A stretch of DNA of 64,000 nucleotides from Isoperla grammatica (taxonomy: Eukaryota; Arthropoda; Insecta; Plecoptera; Perlodidae), in the NCBI GenBank assembly GCA_945910005.1, contig OX246746.1:16429387-16493386 (forward strand). Direction: 5' to 3'. Below the pieces are notes generated by a model that worked only from the letters and a program-made list of their open reading frames with translations, was not told where the DNA came from and did not search any database. The translations under genes and the position numbers were made by a program. Positions 1-11,812 of the stretch are shown here, piece by piece (position 1 is the stretch's first letter; each line of letters starts with the position of its first letter).

Positions 1-186
1 GGAATGCAATTGCGCTCATAATAATGTGGTTAAATTACTGGAATAGTCACGATATTAGCTTGTCTTATTCATGGCAATTACATTGTGTGACAATTGTCTT
101 TGTGAGAAAACCATATTATTTTGAGGCTTATGCGGTCTCACGAATGCAATTCTAGCAAAAGGTTATTTAAAATTATGCATAATTTT

Positions 187-555
187 ATCCCGCTTCAAAT
201 CCCGCTTCAGGCAGAATTTTTATAACTTCTAATATGGATTCAATTCCATCACTTCTTGACTAAGGAATAAGTAAACGGTGACTTTGGAGCCGTCCTTGCA
301 ACAAATCACTCAATAAATTCAAAATTGTTCTGAATAGAACTTGTTGATTGCGGCATTTGTCCGCAGGAGTTCGCACTGTCAAATCACTGATACATATGTT
401 TCATATTTGACATATCCATCTTTGATTGGTTATCGCTCGCGCTTCGATGGTGTTCGGAGCCTACAGGGTTGGTTTAATCGTCTACTGAGAATCAGTTTTG
501 TTATTGAGTGGGTATACTCTAAATGTGAATTTATTTATTTTATTTATTTCATTAA
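187..555 (+). repeat. SINE family 2, 5'-truncated copy
   Basis: This copy begins inside the tRNA-like head (TTCAAATCCCGCTTCAGGCAG-like, the box B region). It then follows the complete copy at 23958-24380 through the shared GGAGCCGTC core, the block around GATTGGTTATCGCTC and the ACTGAGTGGGTA-like end, finishing in (TTTA)n. The box A half is missing. Short ORFs here are incidental. The homology is seen by direct comparison within the window; the family name is mine. Confidence 0.75.
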
Positions 556-859
556 CACAGTTATATTGTGAATAATAGTTATATACAAGTATCGAAACTA
601 AGATGATTACCAATCTTATTTTTTCAATAGTGTGAATCCTATTGAAGGTGTTTTAACTCTCGGCTAGCCACCGGCTAGAACTATACACTCAGGCATTGAA
701 CCACCACATGCGGGGATGACATTAGTAGGAAAGTACTATACTGTTATGGTCATTGCTATACGATTTGAGTAATCGAACTTTTTTGACAAAGTATGTTCTT
801 ATTGTAATGTTAATGAATATGATCAATAAGAATGTCCGTTGGTTTATGACCAGAATGGT

Positions 860-1000
860 GGTAAAAAATGCTCCGTGTACGTAAATAGGTTTGGCTCATT
901 GCTAGCACATGGCGGATGTGGTTCGATTCCCGCCACTTTCTTTCTTTTGGACATTTTGACTGCCCATACAGCGTTGGGTAGGCCCTACTTGAAACAGTCG
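860..1000 (+). repeat. tRNA-like sequence, probable SINE head
   Basis: TGGCTCATTGCTAGCACATGG resembles a box A/D-arm and is followed by GGTTCGATTCCCGCC, a canonical box B/T-arm. No complete cloverleaf acceptor stem is visible, so I read it as a tRNA-derived SINE head or degenerate tRNA pseudogene, not a functional tRNA. The rest of 560-3200 shows no exon-like open frame with splice sites. Confidence 0.4.
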
Positions 1001-2144
1001 TTGGCCATTCATTCCCAAATCAAAATAATATATTATAATTATCCATGCATTTGAAGTGTGGGGTATCAGTAATTTAATTGTAGCATACCTATAATAAAAA
1101 TAATTATTCTATGAATATACATTGCGTATAATCTATGTTTTTATGTATATGGAGATAAACTTTTACAATTTAACTCTTATTTAAAATTCTTAGAGTCATT
1201 TATTCAGTCTCAAATTAATGTACATTATTTCCTGATGTTTGCATTCATGGCATGAACATTCAATCCATTTCAGTTAAAAAAAATGTGTAGTTGTTATTAA
1301 AGTGGATTCCAATGGGTAATTTGCATAACTTCATATTTTAAAGATTTTATTCATTATCATGGAATAATGTTTTTATTTGATTGAGTTGAAACGTTGAACG
1401 AAGCTTTATACGAATGACTGTTCATACATTCCCAAATGAAATGGCAAGTCTGGAATCAGTACAAGATGATATGGCATGATATGGCAAATGATATGGTAGG
1501 TGGGGAATTAGTACAAGAGATATGCGAAGAGAAACGAAAGTCAGGATTTACAGAAATTGCGATTGGTTGAATGGAAAAGGTAACTTTCTTAAAAGATATA
1601 ATACAAATTTCCAAGAGCAAAAAATTTCAAAAAAGGTATGAATGACGATCATGACAACATAATATATGCATCAGCCAAAGATGATTTCCGAAAACTATTT
1701 CTTGAAATTCTTGATACTGCAACCTGTAGTTTACAAGTGCCTTTTGCCACCAGAGTGTCTTACGCGTTTTTAATTAAATCAACGAATCCGCAAAATATTC
1801 TAGACTTCAATCATTCTAAGTGGTTTTAGTATTTTAATTAAAGTGTAATACTTTTAAAGCTCGACAACCCTGATTAGATGAGTATTATTATGAAGAAACG
1901 CTTCGTTTTCTCTACTTGAATGTAAATCCTAAGAACCTTTTTATAAACTGAGGGAGCTTAACGGGGATACAAAGTCGAGATCCCTTTAAAAAAAGAATGG
2001 AAGATCTTTATGCTTGATCTATATAAAAACATGCGCAATATTTCAAACGTTATGTATTAAAAAGTATCTTATTCAGCACTCTTAAGAAAATCTTCATTTT
2101 ATCATATTATTGTTTTCCTTAATTACAAGTAGGAAATTAACGGC

Positions 2145-2173
2145 GGGGGGGGGGGGGGGGGAGTGGGGGGGCA
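2145..2173. repeat. Poly(G) tract
   Basis: An uninterrupted run of 17 G is followed by AGT and a further G run. It is one of about twenty long G or C homopolymers in the window, standing out against the AT-rich background. Confidence 0.9.
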
Positions 2174-3206
2174 GCCCCTCCGAGCCCACGCGCAGATACG
2201 CAGCCTAATGACGTAATATCCTCAGTCAACAGCAGCAACCAGCCTTCGATAACGATTTCTGTCTAATTTTGGATGCATCCAATCCCAAGGTGATTAAGAG
2301 GGTGTGAGTCCTATTAACCCAGCTCTTAATCTTGTCAACGTTCGCTCCGATCAATAAGTTATTTAGAGACACACATTTTTAATTGAAATCAAAACGTTTT
2401 TCTTGTATTATAGGACAAGTTTTAGCTGGCAGTGTGCTATACTACACCCGTGTCTTTCAATGCAGCTTTATAAATAATACCTTCAGTTTTGGCAATGGTT
2501 TCGTTTTTTGCTGAGGCCTACTTCTAACTCAGGCAGGTTTAATTTTATCCTGTTTTGTGGTTCGCCGGAGAGACGCCGCGCAACTATAAATGCGTCGTCT
2601 TTCGAAACATCGATTTACGGTTTCGCTCATTCTCTCAATATTATAGGCTACATTAGAAAACGTGCTTAAGTAACGTACACATTTTCAATAGGTTTGTGGT
2701 AACATAACTTCTGAACAATAGTTACCTCGGTTACACTGATGTGGTCTAAATATAGAGTAATACGCAGAATTTGACGTCATACAATAGGCTACTAGCGACA
2801 CCAGAATACAACAATGAAACAAATTAAGTGAATCGATGGACAAAAACCAAGGTCTATACATCCCCTGGCGGGGGCTCGTCGAACTCTCAAGTCAGGTCGT
2901 CCCACTCCCACCCGTTTCCACAATGTTATAGATTATGGTATTCAAATGGGAGAATAATCCAGCAAAACAAATGAATTGATCTGTCGAAACCAATTCTGGC
3001 TCAAAACCACTAAAATTGAAATAATTAATTATACTTGTATTCTACCTAAATTTTTGAGTGAGGTATTCTGAAATCAAATTTTTCATAATACAGTAGTAGA
3101 TTTAAGTAATAAACCAGTTTTTGTAGTGTGCACGAGAATGGCGATTTTCGTGCCCATGCGAAGACCTAGCTTTGACATTTACCGAACCTCCGCCAGGGTA
3201 CTGACG

Positions 3207-3337
3207 AACAACAAGCTGTCAAAAAATAAAATATTGTGATTTTGGAAAACAATAAAAAAACAATACTTTCACAACGTTGTTGTCCATTACTTTTTCTTGA
3301 TAACGTTGCAATTGTATTATTTTGACAGCTGGTTGTT
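3207..3337. repeat. Short foldback (inverted repeat)
   Basis: The ends AACAACAAGCTGTCAA and TTGACAGCTGGTTGTT are inverted complements with one mismatch, and enclose an AT-rich centre. The structure is that of a small MITE. No unambiguous target duplication was seen. Confidence 0.55.
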
Positions 3338-3369
3338 TATCCATCAGTTCAATTAGTTTGCCCCGTTAG

Positions 3370-3703
3370 AAGTAGTAGTAAAACTTTATTTTATAGCATA
3401 GTTTGCTATTTCACGTATTGTACAAAGACAAAGACAATGGTCAATAGGACAGTCATAAATGTAGTACAAAACATTTCACCCAAACAGTTGTTGCAGTCGG
3501 TTGTGGGTTCCTACATTTTCCACCTCCAAGATTATAAGTTATACATTTTGTTTTGCCAAAATTGGATATCTATTGAAGAAACACTTTTGTGGGTGGATTT
3601 GTTTTGAAATCCCGAAACTACAAAATCAACTCCAACTGGGAATCGAACCCAGGTCTCCCACTAGCCGGATGGGTGCCTTGATCCCTTAACTATACCATAG
3701 ATT
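3370..3703 (-). repeat. tRNA-headed SINE (family 4), apparently complete
   Basis: On the minus strand the element starts at about 3703 with a tRNA-like head whose T-arm CTGGGTTCGATTCCCAG is perfectly paired. It runs through a body of about 250 bp and ends in AATAAAGTTTTACTACTACT. The order head, body, A/T-rich tail is that of a tRNA-derived SINE. A second tRNA-like trace on the + strand at 3735-3790 may be another fragment. Confidence 0.6.
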
Positions 3704-4636
3704 ATAATGCACAATATCCATACATTTAATTGCTAGTTCCGGCAGTCCAGGGGTCAAGGACTAAGGACCTTGTTTCGATTTCCAATCAGGATTTGCTTTT
3801 AAATTTCTGGATTTCACAACAAATCTATGCCTTTAATGTATTTGAACCTATCTCCCCTAGTTGGTACAATGAGCCACCGTAGAAGGGGGATGTGCTCGAA
3901 ATTTGATGTTTTTTAAATTCTGTACATTAATATATTTTTCATTTTTTTATTTAAGTACTGTTATTTCGCTTGGTGTATTTTGGTTTACTATAGTGCATGT
4001 TCACGTGTTCAAGTTTCTAAACGTCATTAATTTAAAAATACAAGTGCCAAACATCATGTGCCATCCAACTAATATAAATGACGAAATGTTGAAAATTTTA
4101 TTTAATAATCTTGAATACACTACCAGTTGAATAACTAAAATATAGGCTACTTATTTATTCCTGGAACAATACAAAGCCGCACTTGAAAGACAGAAATACC
4201 GAATATATAACTCGTGATTCAATAGTGCTATTTCGGTGAATGAATGCAATTGTAAATCTTTATACTATCGCGAAGATGATCTGAATGAGTTGTGTTATTG
4301 CTGTGGTTAACGTAATTGTAACAGTTTATACTAGTAAATAGTACAAGACATGTGTTGGCTGAGTAAATCCTCTTGAACCACTCAGTCAGGCTTGGGCTAG
4401 CGGACGTCATCACACCAATAAACGTTTGCTAATAATAGTTTGCATGTGGGTTGTGGTTGAAAAGTATTTTTACGGCTTCTTTGATCATCTTCTTACGTCA
4501 AACGTCTTTCGATAGTTGTGTTGTTTGATTCTCTTGAAAAGATAAGTACGTTCTACCAGACCTGTTCAATCGTGAATAGAAAGACGAGAGCTACGCAAGC
4601 ATGGAATTACCTTCCGCTTCCGGTTTGCCACCTGAC

Positions 4637-4826
4637 CCTGTTACTCGGAGAAGTTAGAAAAGTAAAAAGCAGAAAGTAAAGAGTAGAGATAGCGTGTGTT
4701 AGCTTACGGGAAAAAGTGAAAAATGAGAAGTTCTCAGCAATTAGGGCAATGTTGAACAAATGACAAGTCCTGTAAGCTACACAACTCTTTACTTCCTGTT
4801 TTTTACTTTTCTAGCTTCTCCGTGTA
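4637..4826. repeat. Foldback element
   Basis: CGGAGAAGTTAGAAAAGTAA near 4650 pairs with TTACTTTTCTAGCTTCTCCG near 4805, enclosing a second complementary pair (GTAAAGAGTAG with CTCTTTAC). This is typical of a non-autonomous DNA element. Nothing coding is seen in 3710-5390. Confidence 0.5.
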
Positions 4827-5394
4827 TCACTCGCTTTAGGAGAGATGTTCAAATGCGTTCTTGGGAAAGTTCTACGTTGTTTATAAATAACCTAAATATT
4901 GATAAGTAATAGTGAGATAAGCATTTCATTTCATTATCTGGCCGCTACCTTTCAGGTGGAAAGGGAGGGGTTTGGGGGATCCCGCATTGAGAGTCCAAAT
5001 GTGACATAATTGGACTTGGCGCCGCAAAAAATTTAAAAGACCATACGTACGTTTGTACGTATTGTACGTTTGTTGTTGGTACGTTTGCTGTCATTAAAAA
5101 AATATGTAATTAATGGTGCTAGTACCAATGCAAATTGGAAACGATTTCATTCAATATGTATTTATCTCAGAGTGGTAGTTGATACATCATTTTTTAAGGG
5201 AAAATACCATAGTATGTAGGCTATGTAAAGTAATCACTTTTTTGACATTTCTCTAGGGCTCAAACATTTTTGAAACTTTTATTAAAATATATTTGCAAAA
5301 ATTTTACATTCCTTACCTGTAACCACACTAAAAACTAATACAAATATCTTCGTTACAATGCGGTATTTTCAGGATTCAGGGTGTTTTCGGGAAA

Positions 5395-5545
5395 GCGCCG
5401 GTTCGATTACAGTTATACCGCCGACCGGTATTCCGGAATAAAAGTTTTCTCGACGGTTTTCTCAGTCAAAGGGTAATTTCTGGGACTGAGTCGTACTAAC
5501 AGCCCTCGTACATTCCTTCCCAACTACTCCAAGGAACACATACCA
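5395..5545 (+). repeat. SINE family 1, degenerate copy
   Basis: The segment starts at a box B-like GCCGGTTCGATT. It then follows the family 1 body, recognisable as TTTTCTCAGTC, GGGACTGAGTCGTACTAA and CAGCCCTCGTACATTCCTTC. It is clearly more diverged than the copies at 9.0, 19.6 and 33.7 kb. Confidence 0.6.
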
Positions 5546-5634
5546 CAATCTAAGAGCGGCATGAATTTACCCTGGGCAGGTTTCCTACTTGAAAATGTTT
5601 AAAAAACAAAAATATTCGGAAAGAATGTGTGAGA

Positions 5635-6020
5635 CCTTCCCAGCATTCGCCTTGTGATTGAGGAAAACCCTCTTTTCAGGCTTTCTGGTGGCCGGAATTG
5701 AATCGACGACCTCCCGAATCAGTCTCGTACGTTATGGGCCGTTTACATAAATGACTAGTGATTATTGTCTAAGCCACAGGCTTCTTTCATTGGCTATGAG
5801 TAAGTATACTGGGCTCTGATTGGCTGTGACTAAGATTTGTCTTGACTTGACTAAGGAATTGAACATATTTCAATTCAATTCAACAAACCTTAGTCACAGC
5901 CAATCAGAGCGCAGTATTCTCCCTCCCAGCCAATGAAAGAAGTCTGTGGCTTAGACACGGGGGTTAGTCAATAATCACTAGTCATTTATGTAAACGGACC
6001 ATTACCGCAACAGCTGTGAA
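5635..6020 (-). repeat. SINE family 1 copy interrupted by a MITE
   Basis: On the minus strand, 5635-5734 carries the family 1 middle and box B (GGCCGGAATTGAATCGACGA as read on +). The remainder of the tRNA-like head resumes at about 6002 (TTACCGC). The two halves are separated by the MITE at 5735-6001, giving the order of insertion: SINE first, MITE later. Confidence 0.6.
5735..6001. mobile_element. MITE with TTA target duplication (Harbinger-like)
   Basis: The 267-bp element has terminal inverted repeats beginning TGG[G/T]CCGTTTACATAAATGA, with pairing that continues for most of the arms (GTGATTATTG, AAGCCACAG, TTTCATTGGCT). It is bounded by TTA at 5732-5734 and 6002-6004. A 3-bp TTA/TAA duplication is the hallmark of PIF/Harbinger elements, so I infer that superfamily. 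No transposase is encoded. Confidence 0.7.
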
Positions 6021-6486
6021 TCTAAACTTCAACTGTCTTCTTCGTAGCTCGTTCCTTATTAAATAATATTATGGTGTACACATACATATTTGGCTTATGT
6101 TTCTGCTAAGCTCAGCATTTAAGCAATGTTCTGAATAAAATCACACCACACAGCTTATCACTTCTACGTACACTGATGATGGGTAAATCAAACACGTATC
6201 ACAGATAAGCAGTATTTCTACCAAGCTAAGCACCTTGGCAAGTGCGCCGCTTAGAGCACGGAGCACCACAAACCACAACGCTACCTGGTGCTTCTAAGTG
6301 TTAAGTCTTCCGTCCGTGTGCTGCTAAGAAGCGTAGTGGAGGTGCAACACTTAACACTTGCATCGTATCGTATGCTGAGCATTGTTGTCTTCTATACAAC
6401 ACTTTACACTGCGCAGCTCAGGTATATCAGTCAGTGCGATAACAACTGTCAACAAGATTGTCTAGAATACTGTGTTTCGTGTGCGC

Positions 6487-8400
6487 GGGTAGCTTGTAAC
6501 TGCATGAATACACGTGTGCCTAGAAGCGTGGCCAGCTTGTAAGAGTAGACACGTGTGCCTAGAAGCGTGGGTAGCTTGTAAGTGTAGACACGTGCCTACA
6601 AGCGTGGGTAGCTTGTAAGTGTAGACACGTGCCTAGAAGCGTGGCCAGCTTGTAAGTGTAGACACGTGCCTAGAAGCGTGGGTAGCTTGTAAGTGTAGAC
6701 ACGTGCCTACAAGCGTGGGTAGCTTGTAAGTGTAGACACGTGCCTAGAAGCGTGGCCAGCTTGTAAGTGTAGACACGTGTGCCTAGAAGCGTGGGTAGCT
6801 TGTAAGTGTAGACACGTGCCTAGAAGCGTGGGTAGCTTGTAAGTGTAGACACGTGCCTAGAAGCGTGGGTAGCTTGTAAGTGTAGACACGTGCCTAGAAG
6901 CGTGGGTAGCTTGTAAGTGTAGACACGTGCCTAGAAGCGTGGCCAGCTTGTAAGTGTAGACACGTGTGCCTAGAAGCGTGGGTAGCTTGTAAGTGTAGAC
7001 ACGTGCCTAGAAGCGTGGCCAGCTTGTAAGTGTAGACACGTGCCTAGAAGCGTGGGTAGCTTGTAAGTGTAGACACGTGCCTAGAAGCGTGGCCAGCTTG
7101 TAAGTGTAGACACGTGCCTAGAAGCGTGGCCAGCTTGTAAGTGTAGACACGTGTGCCTAGAAGCGTGGCCAGCTTGTAAGTGTAGACACGTGCCTAGAAG
7201 CGTGGCCAGCTTGTAAGTGTAGACACGTGCCTAGAAGCGTGGCCAGCTTGTAAGTGTAGACACGTGCCTAGAAGCGTGGCCAGCTTGTAAGTGTAGACAC
7301 GTGCCTACAAGCGTGGGTAGCTTGTAAGTGTAGACACGTGCCTAGAAGCGTGGCCAGCTTGTAAGTGTAGACACGTGCCTAGAAGCGTGGCCAGCTTGTA
7401 AGTGTAGACACGTGTGCCTAGAAGCGTGGGTAGCTTGTAAGTGTAGACACGTGCCTAGAAGCGTGGCCAGCTTGTAACTGAAGACACTTGTGCCTAGAAG
7501 CGTGGCCAGCTTGTAACTGAAGACACTTGTGCCTAGAAGCGTGGGTAGCTTGTAACTGAAGACACTTGTGCCTAGAAGCGTGGCCAGCTTGTAAGTGTAG
7601 AGACGTGCCTAAAACCGTGGGTGCTTGTAACTGAAGCCACGCGGGCCAGCTTGTAAGTATAGACACGTGCCTAGAAGCGTGGGTAGCTTGTAACTGAAGA
7701 CACGTGTGCCTAAAAGCGTGGCCAGCTTGTAAGTGTAGAGACGTGCCTAAAAGCGTGGGTGCTTATAACTGAAGCCACGCGGGCCAGCTTGTAAGTATAG
7801 ACACGTGCCTAGAAGCGTGGCCAGCTTGTAACGGAAGACACGTGCCTAAAAGCGTGGCCAGCTTGTAAGTGTAGACACGTGCCTTAAAGCGTGGGTGCTT
7901 ATAACTAAAGCCACGCGGGCCATCTTGTAAGTATAGACACGTGCCTAGAAGCGTGGGTAGCTTGTAACTGAAGACACGTGTGCCTAAAAGTGTGGCCAGC
8001 TTGTAAGTGTATAGAGACGTGCCTAAAAGCGTGGGTGCTTATAACTGAAGCCACGCGGGCCAGCTTGTAAGTATAGACACGTGCCTAGAAGCGTGGCCAG
8101 CTTGTAACTGAAGACACGTGTGCCTAAAAGCGTGGCCAGCTTGTAAGTGTAGAGACGTGCCTAAAAGCGTGGGTGCTTATAACTGAAGCCACGCGGGCCA
8201 GCTTGTAAGTATAGACACGTGCCTAGAAGCGTGGCCAGCTTGTAACTGAAGACACGTGTGCCTAGAAGCGTGGCTAGCTTGTAACTGAAGACACTTGTGC
8301 CTAGAAGCGTGGCAAGCTTGTAAGTGTAGAGACGTGCCTAGAAGCGTGGTCAGCTTGTAACTGAAGCCACGCGGGCCAGCTTGTAAGTAAAGACACGTGG
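6487..8400. repeat. CACGTG minisatellite (37-39 bp unit, about 50 copies)
   Basis: The unit reads approximately GTGTAGACACGTGCCTAGAA then GCGTGG followed by CCAGCTTGTAA or GTAGCTTGTAA. The 5' kilobase is nearly homogeneous and alternates the GGCC and GGGT variants. From about 7460 a higher-order unit of roughly 140 bp appears, marked by CCACGCGGGCCA at about 7640, 7784, 7911, 8051, 8190 and 8369. Nearly every monomer holds a palindromic E-box CACGTG and most carry GTAAGT, a consensus 5' splice-site hexamer. The array ends within about 5-30 bp of the exon at 8.4 kb. Apparent ORFs within it are repeat artefacts. Confidence 0.95.
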
Positions 8401-8404
8401 CTAG

Positions 8405-8675
8405 TCTCTTGTGATGGGTCTTGCCGAGAGTACATCATCATTGAGCGAAGCATCTCATCGACGTCGCCACGGTGCCGAGCTAGCCAGGTCCCCGTCGGCA
8501 CCGTCCGGCGTCTCAACACTTCTGGCTTCGGACTCGAAGGTCAAGACCACTGATGCCAACGATACGTCTGGTCGGGTAGCTGTGCTAGCGGACGGCTCCT
8601 GCGCCTTCTACAAGGGGAGGAGGTTGTCACAACCCTCCTTCTTGAACAGTTTCAAGAATTTTAGGAAACAACCAG
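8405..8675 (+). CDS. Coding exon, possibly an upstream Rassf exon
   Basis: The frame is open and GC-rich against AT-rich flanks and ends at a textbook donor, CCAG|GTGAGT, at 8675/8676. An in-frame TAG lies at 8402. The 5' boundary is therefore either an acceptor just after it (or at about 8428) or an ATG at 8414 with a strong context (G at -3 and +4). The peptide is Ser-rich at first (ESTSSLSEASHRRR) and ends with YKGRRLSQPSFLNSFKNFRK. No domain is recognised. The exon ends in phase 1, whereas the next certain downstream exon (18056) needs phase 0, so at least one exon is missing if both belong to Rassf. That it is coding is fairly secure; that it is Rassf is inference from strand and order. 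Confidence 0.6.
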
Positions 8676-9004
8676 GTGAGTACCCTCATAGTAGGCCTAT
8701 AGTGCGGCACCTTCGACGTGGAGCCCCGTTCTGTAACTTTTGATTGTGCATCCTGAAACGAATTGTGCCTGAAATCGACCTTGTTACGTTGATTGTAATG
8801 TTACAAAGAGTCACAAAGTTAGAACTTAGACCAAATTCAGTTATGGATGATATAGAATAAAAAGTTACAGAATAGCAGACACAAACTACCCTAAATAGTC
8901 TGACGAGTCAGTGGGATTTTTGTCAAAATTAAAAGAATTGTGTGTATAGCTTTTACTCTCAATAAACTCCAAGGTGTCATACCGTATACCATCTTATTTG
9001 CATA

Positions 9005-9276
9005 CCGATAGAGGAAGCTCAGCGGTAAGACGCGACGAGACTCTAATTCGGGAGGTCGCCGGTTCGATTCAGGCCACCGCCAGTCCTGACTGAAGGTTTT
9101 TTCCGAGGTTTTCCTCAGTCGTAAAGGCAAATGCTGGGATTGAGTCCTACTAATAGACCTCGGACATTCCTTTCCAACTATGCAAACACCTTAATCACCT
9201 AGTAAGTCACCTGAAGAGAGGCACATCGGTTAAAGCTGGTGTGCACCCTATAACGGGTATTCCTACGAAAAATTAC
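9005..9276 (+). repeat. SINE family 1, near full length
   Basis: The head GAAGCTCAGCGGTAAGACGC (box A) and GCCGGTTCGATTC (box B) is tRNA-like. The body includes CAGTCCTGACTGAAGG, TTTTCCTCAGTCGTAAA and AAAGCTGGTGTGCACCC. The 3' end ACGGGTATTCCTACG runs straight into (ATT)n. The same body occurs at 19.1, 19.6 and 33.7 kb. Between 8744 and 9004 nothing else is recognised. Confidence 0.85.
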
Positions 9277-9320
<44 letters not shown>

Positions 9321-9370
9321 TTATTTTTATTATTATTATTTTCATTATTACTATAATTATAATTATTATT
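9277..9370. repeat. (TTA)n microsatellite
   Basis: This imperfect TTA array, with T and C interruptions, lies between the tail of the family 1 SINE and the 3' end of the minus-strand R4/Dong-like element. Long Tyr or Ile/Asn ORFs across it are artefacts. Confidence 0.95.
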
Positions 9371-11392
9371 TTATTGTTGCAATACATACAAACTCGGTCA
9401 AAACCGGCATAAACATGTTGTACGGACACAAATGTCAAGTATTTCCATGTGTTTACCTTATTAAAATCTACTTAGAACTACTTAATATATCTTCTTCTTC
9501 TTCTTCTTCTTCTTCTTCTTCTTCTTCTTCTTCTTCTGCTTCTCAAATGCCCACATTTGGCTATACTACTTAATATATCATTGTCCACATTATTTTTTCC
9601 AAACCGAACTGTGGATGCTATGTACGGTCGTGGCCGATTTGTACTCATCCCAGCATTCGCTCTTTGTACGGTGGAAACCACGAAAACCACCATCGGGATG
9701 GAGAACTTCTTGAAGTCTTCATTCTTCTTAGTTCAAAAATTTTCGCACTATCCTACACGTGTTCAAAATAATTGCTTTTTGCATCTCGATGTATATGTTC
9801 GGTTGGAGACCAATTAGTTTAATACTGTCATGGAGTTTACGTGGAACAATGCCATTTGCTGATATAATTAACGGTATAACAGTTACATTATTCTGCTTCC
9901 ACAACCTTTTTATTTCAATAGATAATTCCTTATATCTGTTTATCTTTTCCCGCCAAGTTGTCTCTACATTGTGGCATAAAGGGACGGCAACATCAATTAA
10001 AATCGTTTCTTGTTTCTTCTTGTCAATAAATATAATATCCGGTCTATTGTGATGTATGGTTTGGTCTGTAATAACTGCCCGGTCGTAATATAATTTGTAG
10101 TCTTTACTATCTAATACCTTTTCAGGCTTGTATTTGTAATACGCAGTGGTTGTGTTTATAAGTTTATACTTCATGGCTAATTTTTGATGTACAATGTTTG
10201 CAACTTGGTTATGCCTATGAAGATAATCTGTTTGACAAAGCATTTTGCACCCAGATACGATATGTTCAATTGTTTCGCCGTTCAAATTACATTTTCTACA
10301 TTTATCTTCCACTGTGACGTCTTTCAGTATGTATTTTTTGTAATTGTTAGTCTTGATTACTTTATCTTGAATAGCGATCATAAATCCCTCTGTTTCGCTG
10401 AAAATGTCCCCGGACGTTAACCATTTGTTCGATGCTACCCTATCGACGCTATCCTTAAGAAGTTCTTTATAATGTCTGCTATGTAACGTCTTTTCTGATA
10501 TTCTGATCTCTTTTGCTGTGTCAGAATTTAGTTTTTGTAGCAAGTTTAAATTTCCGTCATTTAAATTGAGGGGAGAAAGCGACTTGTCTGCCGATACTAT
10601 AGCTCTATGAAGTTGTGAATGTGGGCATTTTGTATAAAAGTACTTTCTCAGAATTTCAATTTGTTTATAATATAAATTGTTCAAATCAATCAAGCCTCTT
10701 CCCCCTTTTTCTCTAGGTAGAGTCACTCGTTCTATTGCTGACTTAGGGTGATGACTTCTGTATTTGGTGAATGTTGTGCGGGTGAGAATTTCTAGGGCAT
10801 GAAGTTCTGTCTGTGTCCAGTTAATAATTCCAAATGAATATGTTAGTACCGGTATAGCATAAGTGTTAATTGCTTTGATCTTGTTTTTACCATTCTATTG
10901 TGTTTTTAAAATGGATCCTATTCGTTTCTTGTATGCAGAAATTAGTTTACTTTTCATCAGTTTATGATCAATTCGTTTAGCCTGCGCAAATCCTAGATAT
11001 TTGTATATATCTTCTTCGTCCATTACTCCAATCCGGTTGTCTTCGTCAATTTCAAACTCTTCTAATTTCGTAATCTTTCCTTTGATGACATGAAGTGACT
11101 TACATTTATCAATTCCAAAATCCATACATATATCTCTACTGAATTCTAACGTTGAGTTAAGAAGATTCGTTATGTGTGTCGCATTTAAAGCATATAGCTT
11201 GAGATCGTCCATGTAGAATAGATGTGAAAGTGTGTGGCAAACCGTATTACCGTCCTTTATCTTGAAACCATGTGTTGATTTGTTTAGTATATGAGATAAT
11301 GGATTTAATGAAAGACAAAACCATAACGCACTAAACGAGTCACCTTGAAAAATACCTCGTCGGATGTTAACTGGGTCAGTACATATCTGCTC
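9371..11392 (-). mobile_element. R4/Dong-like non-LTR retrotransposon, 5'-truncated
   Basis: The element runs from within the reverse transcriptase domain (about 11392) to a 3'UTR ending at about 9371, and is flanked on both sides by (TTA)n. The protein order is RT motif with FQGDSFS, then YMDD, a thumb-like region (HPKSA, LPREKGGRGL), a CCHC zinc knuckle (CRKC, 7 residues, H, 4 residues, C) and a restriction-like endonuclease (RPD..ILIDVAVP). That order defines the R2/R4-type non-LTR elements. Dong (Bombyx), of the R4 group, is known to insert in TAA repeats, which matches the flanks here. The 3'UTR holds a (TTC)n array at 9491-9538. Confidence 0.85.
9728..11392 (-). pseudogene. Broken RT/endonuclease ORF of the R4/Dong-like element
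   Basis: Reading on the minus strand, the RT segment with the QGDSFS motif (about 11345) is out of frame with the catalytic YMDD box at about 11210, indicating a one-base shift near 11240. A single in-frame TAG lies at 10895-10897. From there a frame remains open to the stop at 9728, covering the RT thumb, the CCHC knuckle at about 10290 and the PD...D endonuclease core at about 10030-9990. The RT fingers and the whole N-terminus are absent. The copy cannot encode a working enzyme. It is young enough that only two lesions are seen in about 1.6 kb. Confidence 0.85.
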
Positions 11393-11393
<1 letters not shown>

Positions 11394-11449
<56 letters not shown>

Positions 11450-11500
11450 TATTATTATTATTATTATTATCATTATTATAATTATTATTATTATTATGTT
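11394..11500. repeat. (TTA)n microsatellite
   Basis: This TTA array with one phase slip forms the 5' flank of the element at 9371-11392 and the 3' flank of the short fragment that follows. Confidence 0.95.

Positions 11501-11812
<312 letters not shown>

Noticed and set aside
7418..7666. ORFs inside the 8 kb minisatellite (also 8301-8519)
   Set aside because: The repeating peptide (LQLQA.HASRHKC) simply mirrors the tandem DNA unit.
6487..8400. CRISPR-like array
   Set aside because: Repeats are contiguous with no unique spacers and the genome is eukaryotic; it is a minisatellite. The same holds for 42538-43325.
9478..9693. Poly-Arg and poly-Ser ORFs (also 54258-54575)
   Set aside because: They arise from the (GAA)n/(TTC)n array in the retrotransposon 3'UTR.
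10184..10420. Plus-strand ORFs over the retrotransposon (also 9557-9817, 9759-10052)
   Set aside because: They are antisense shadows of the minus-strand RT/endonuclease frame.
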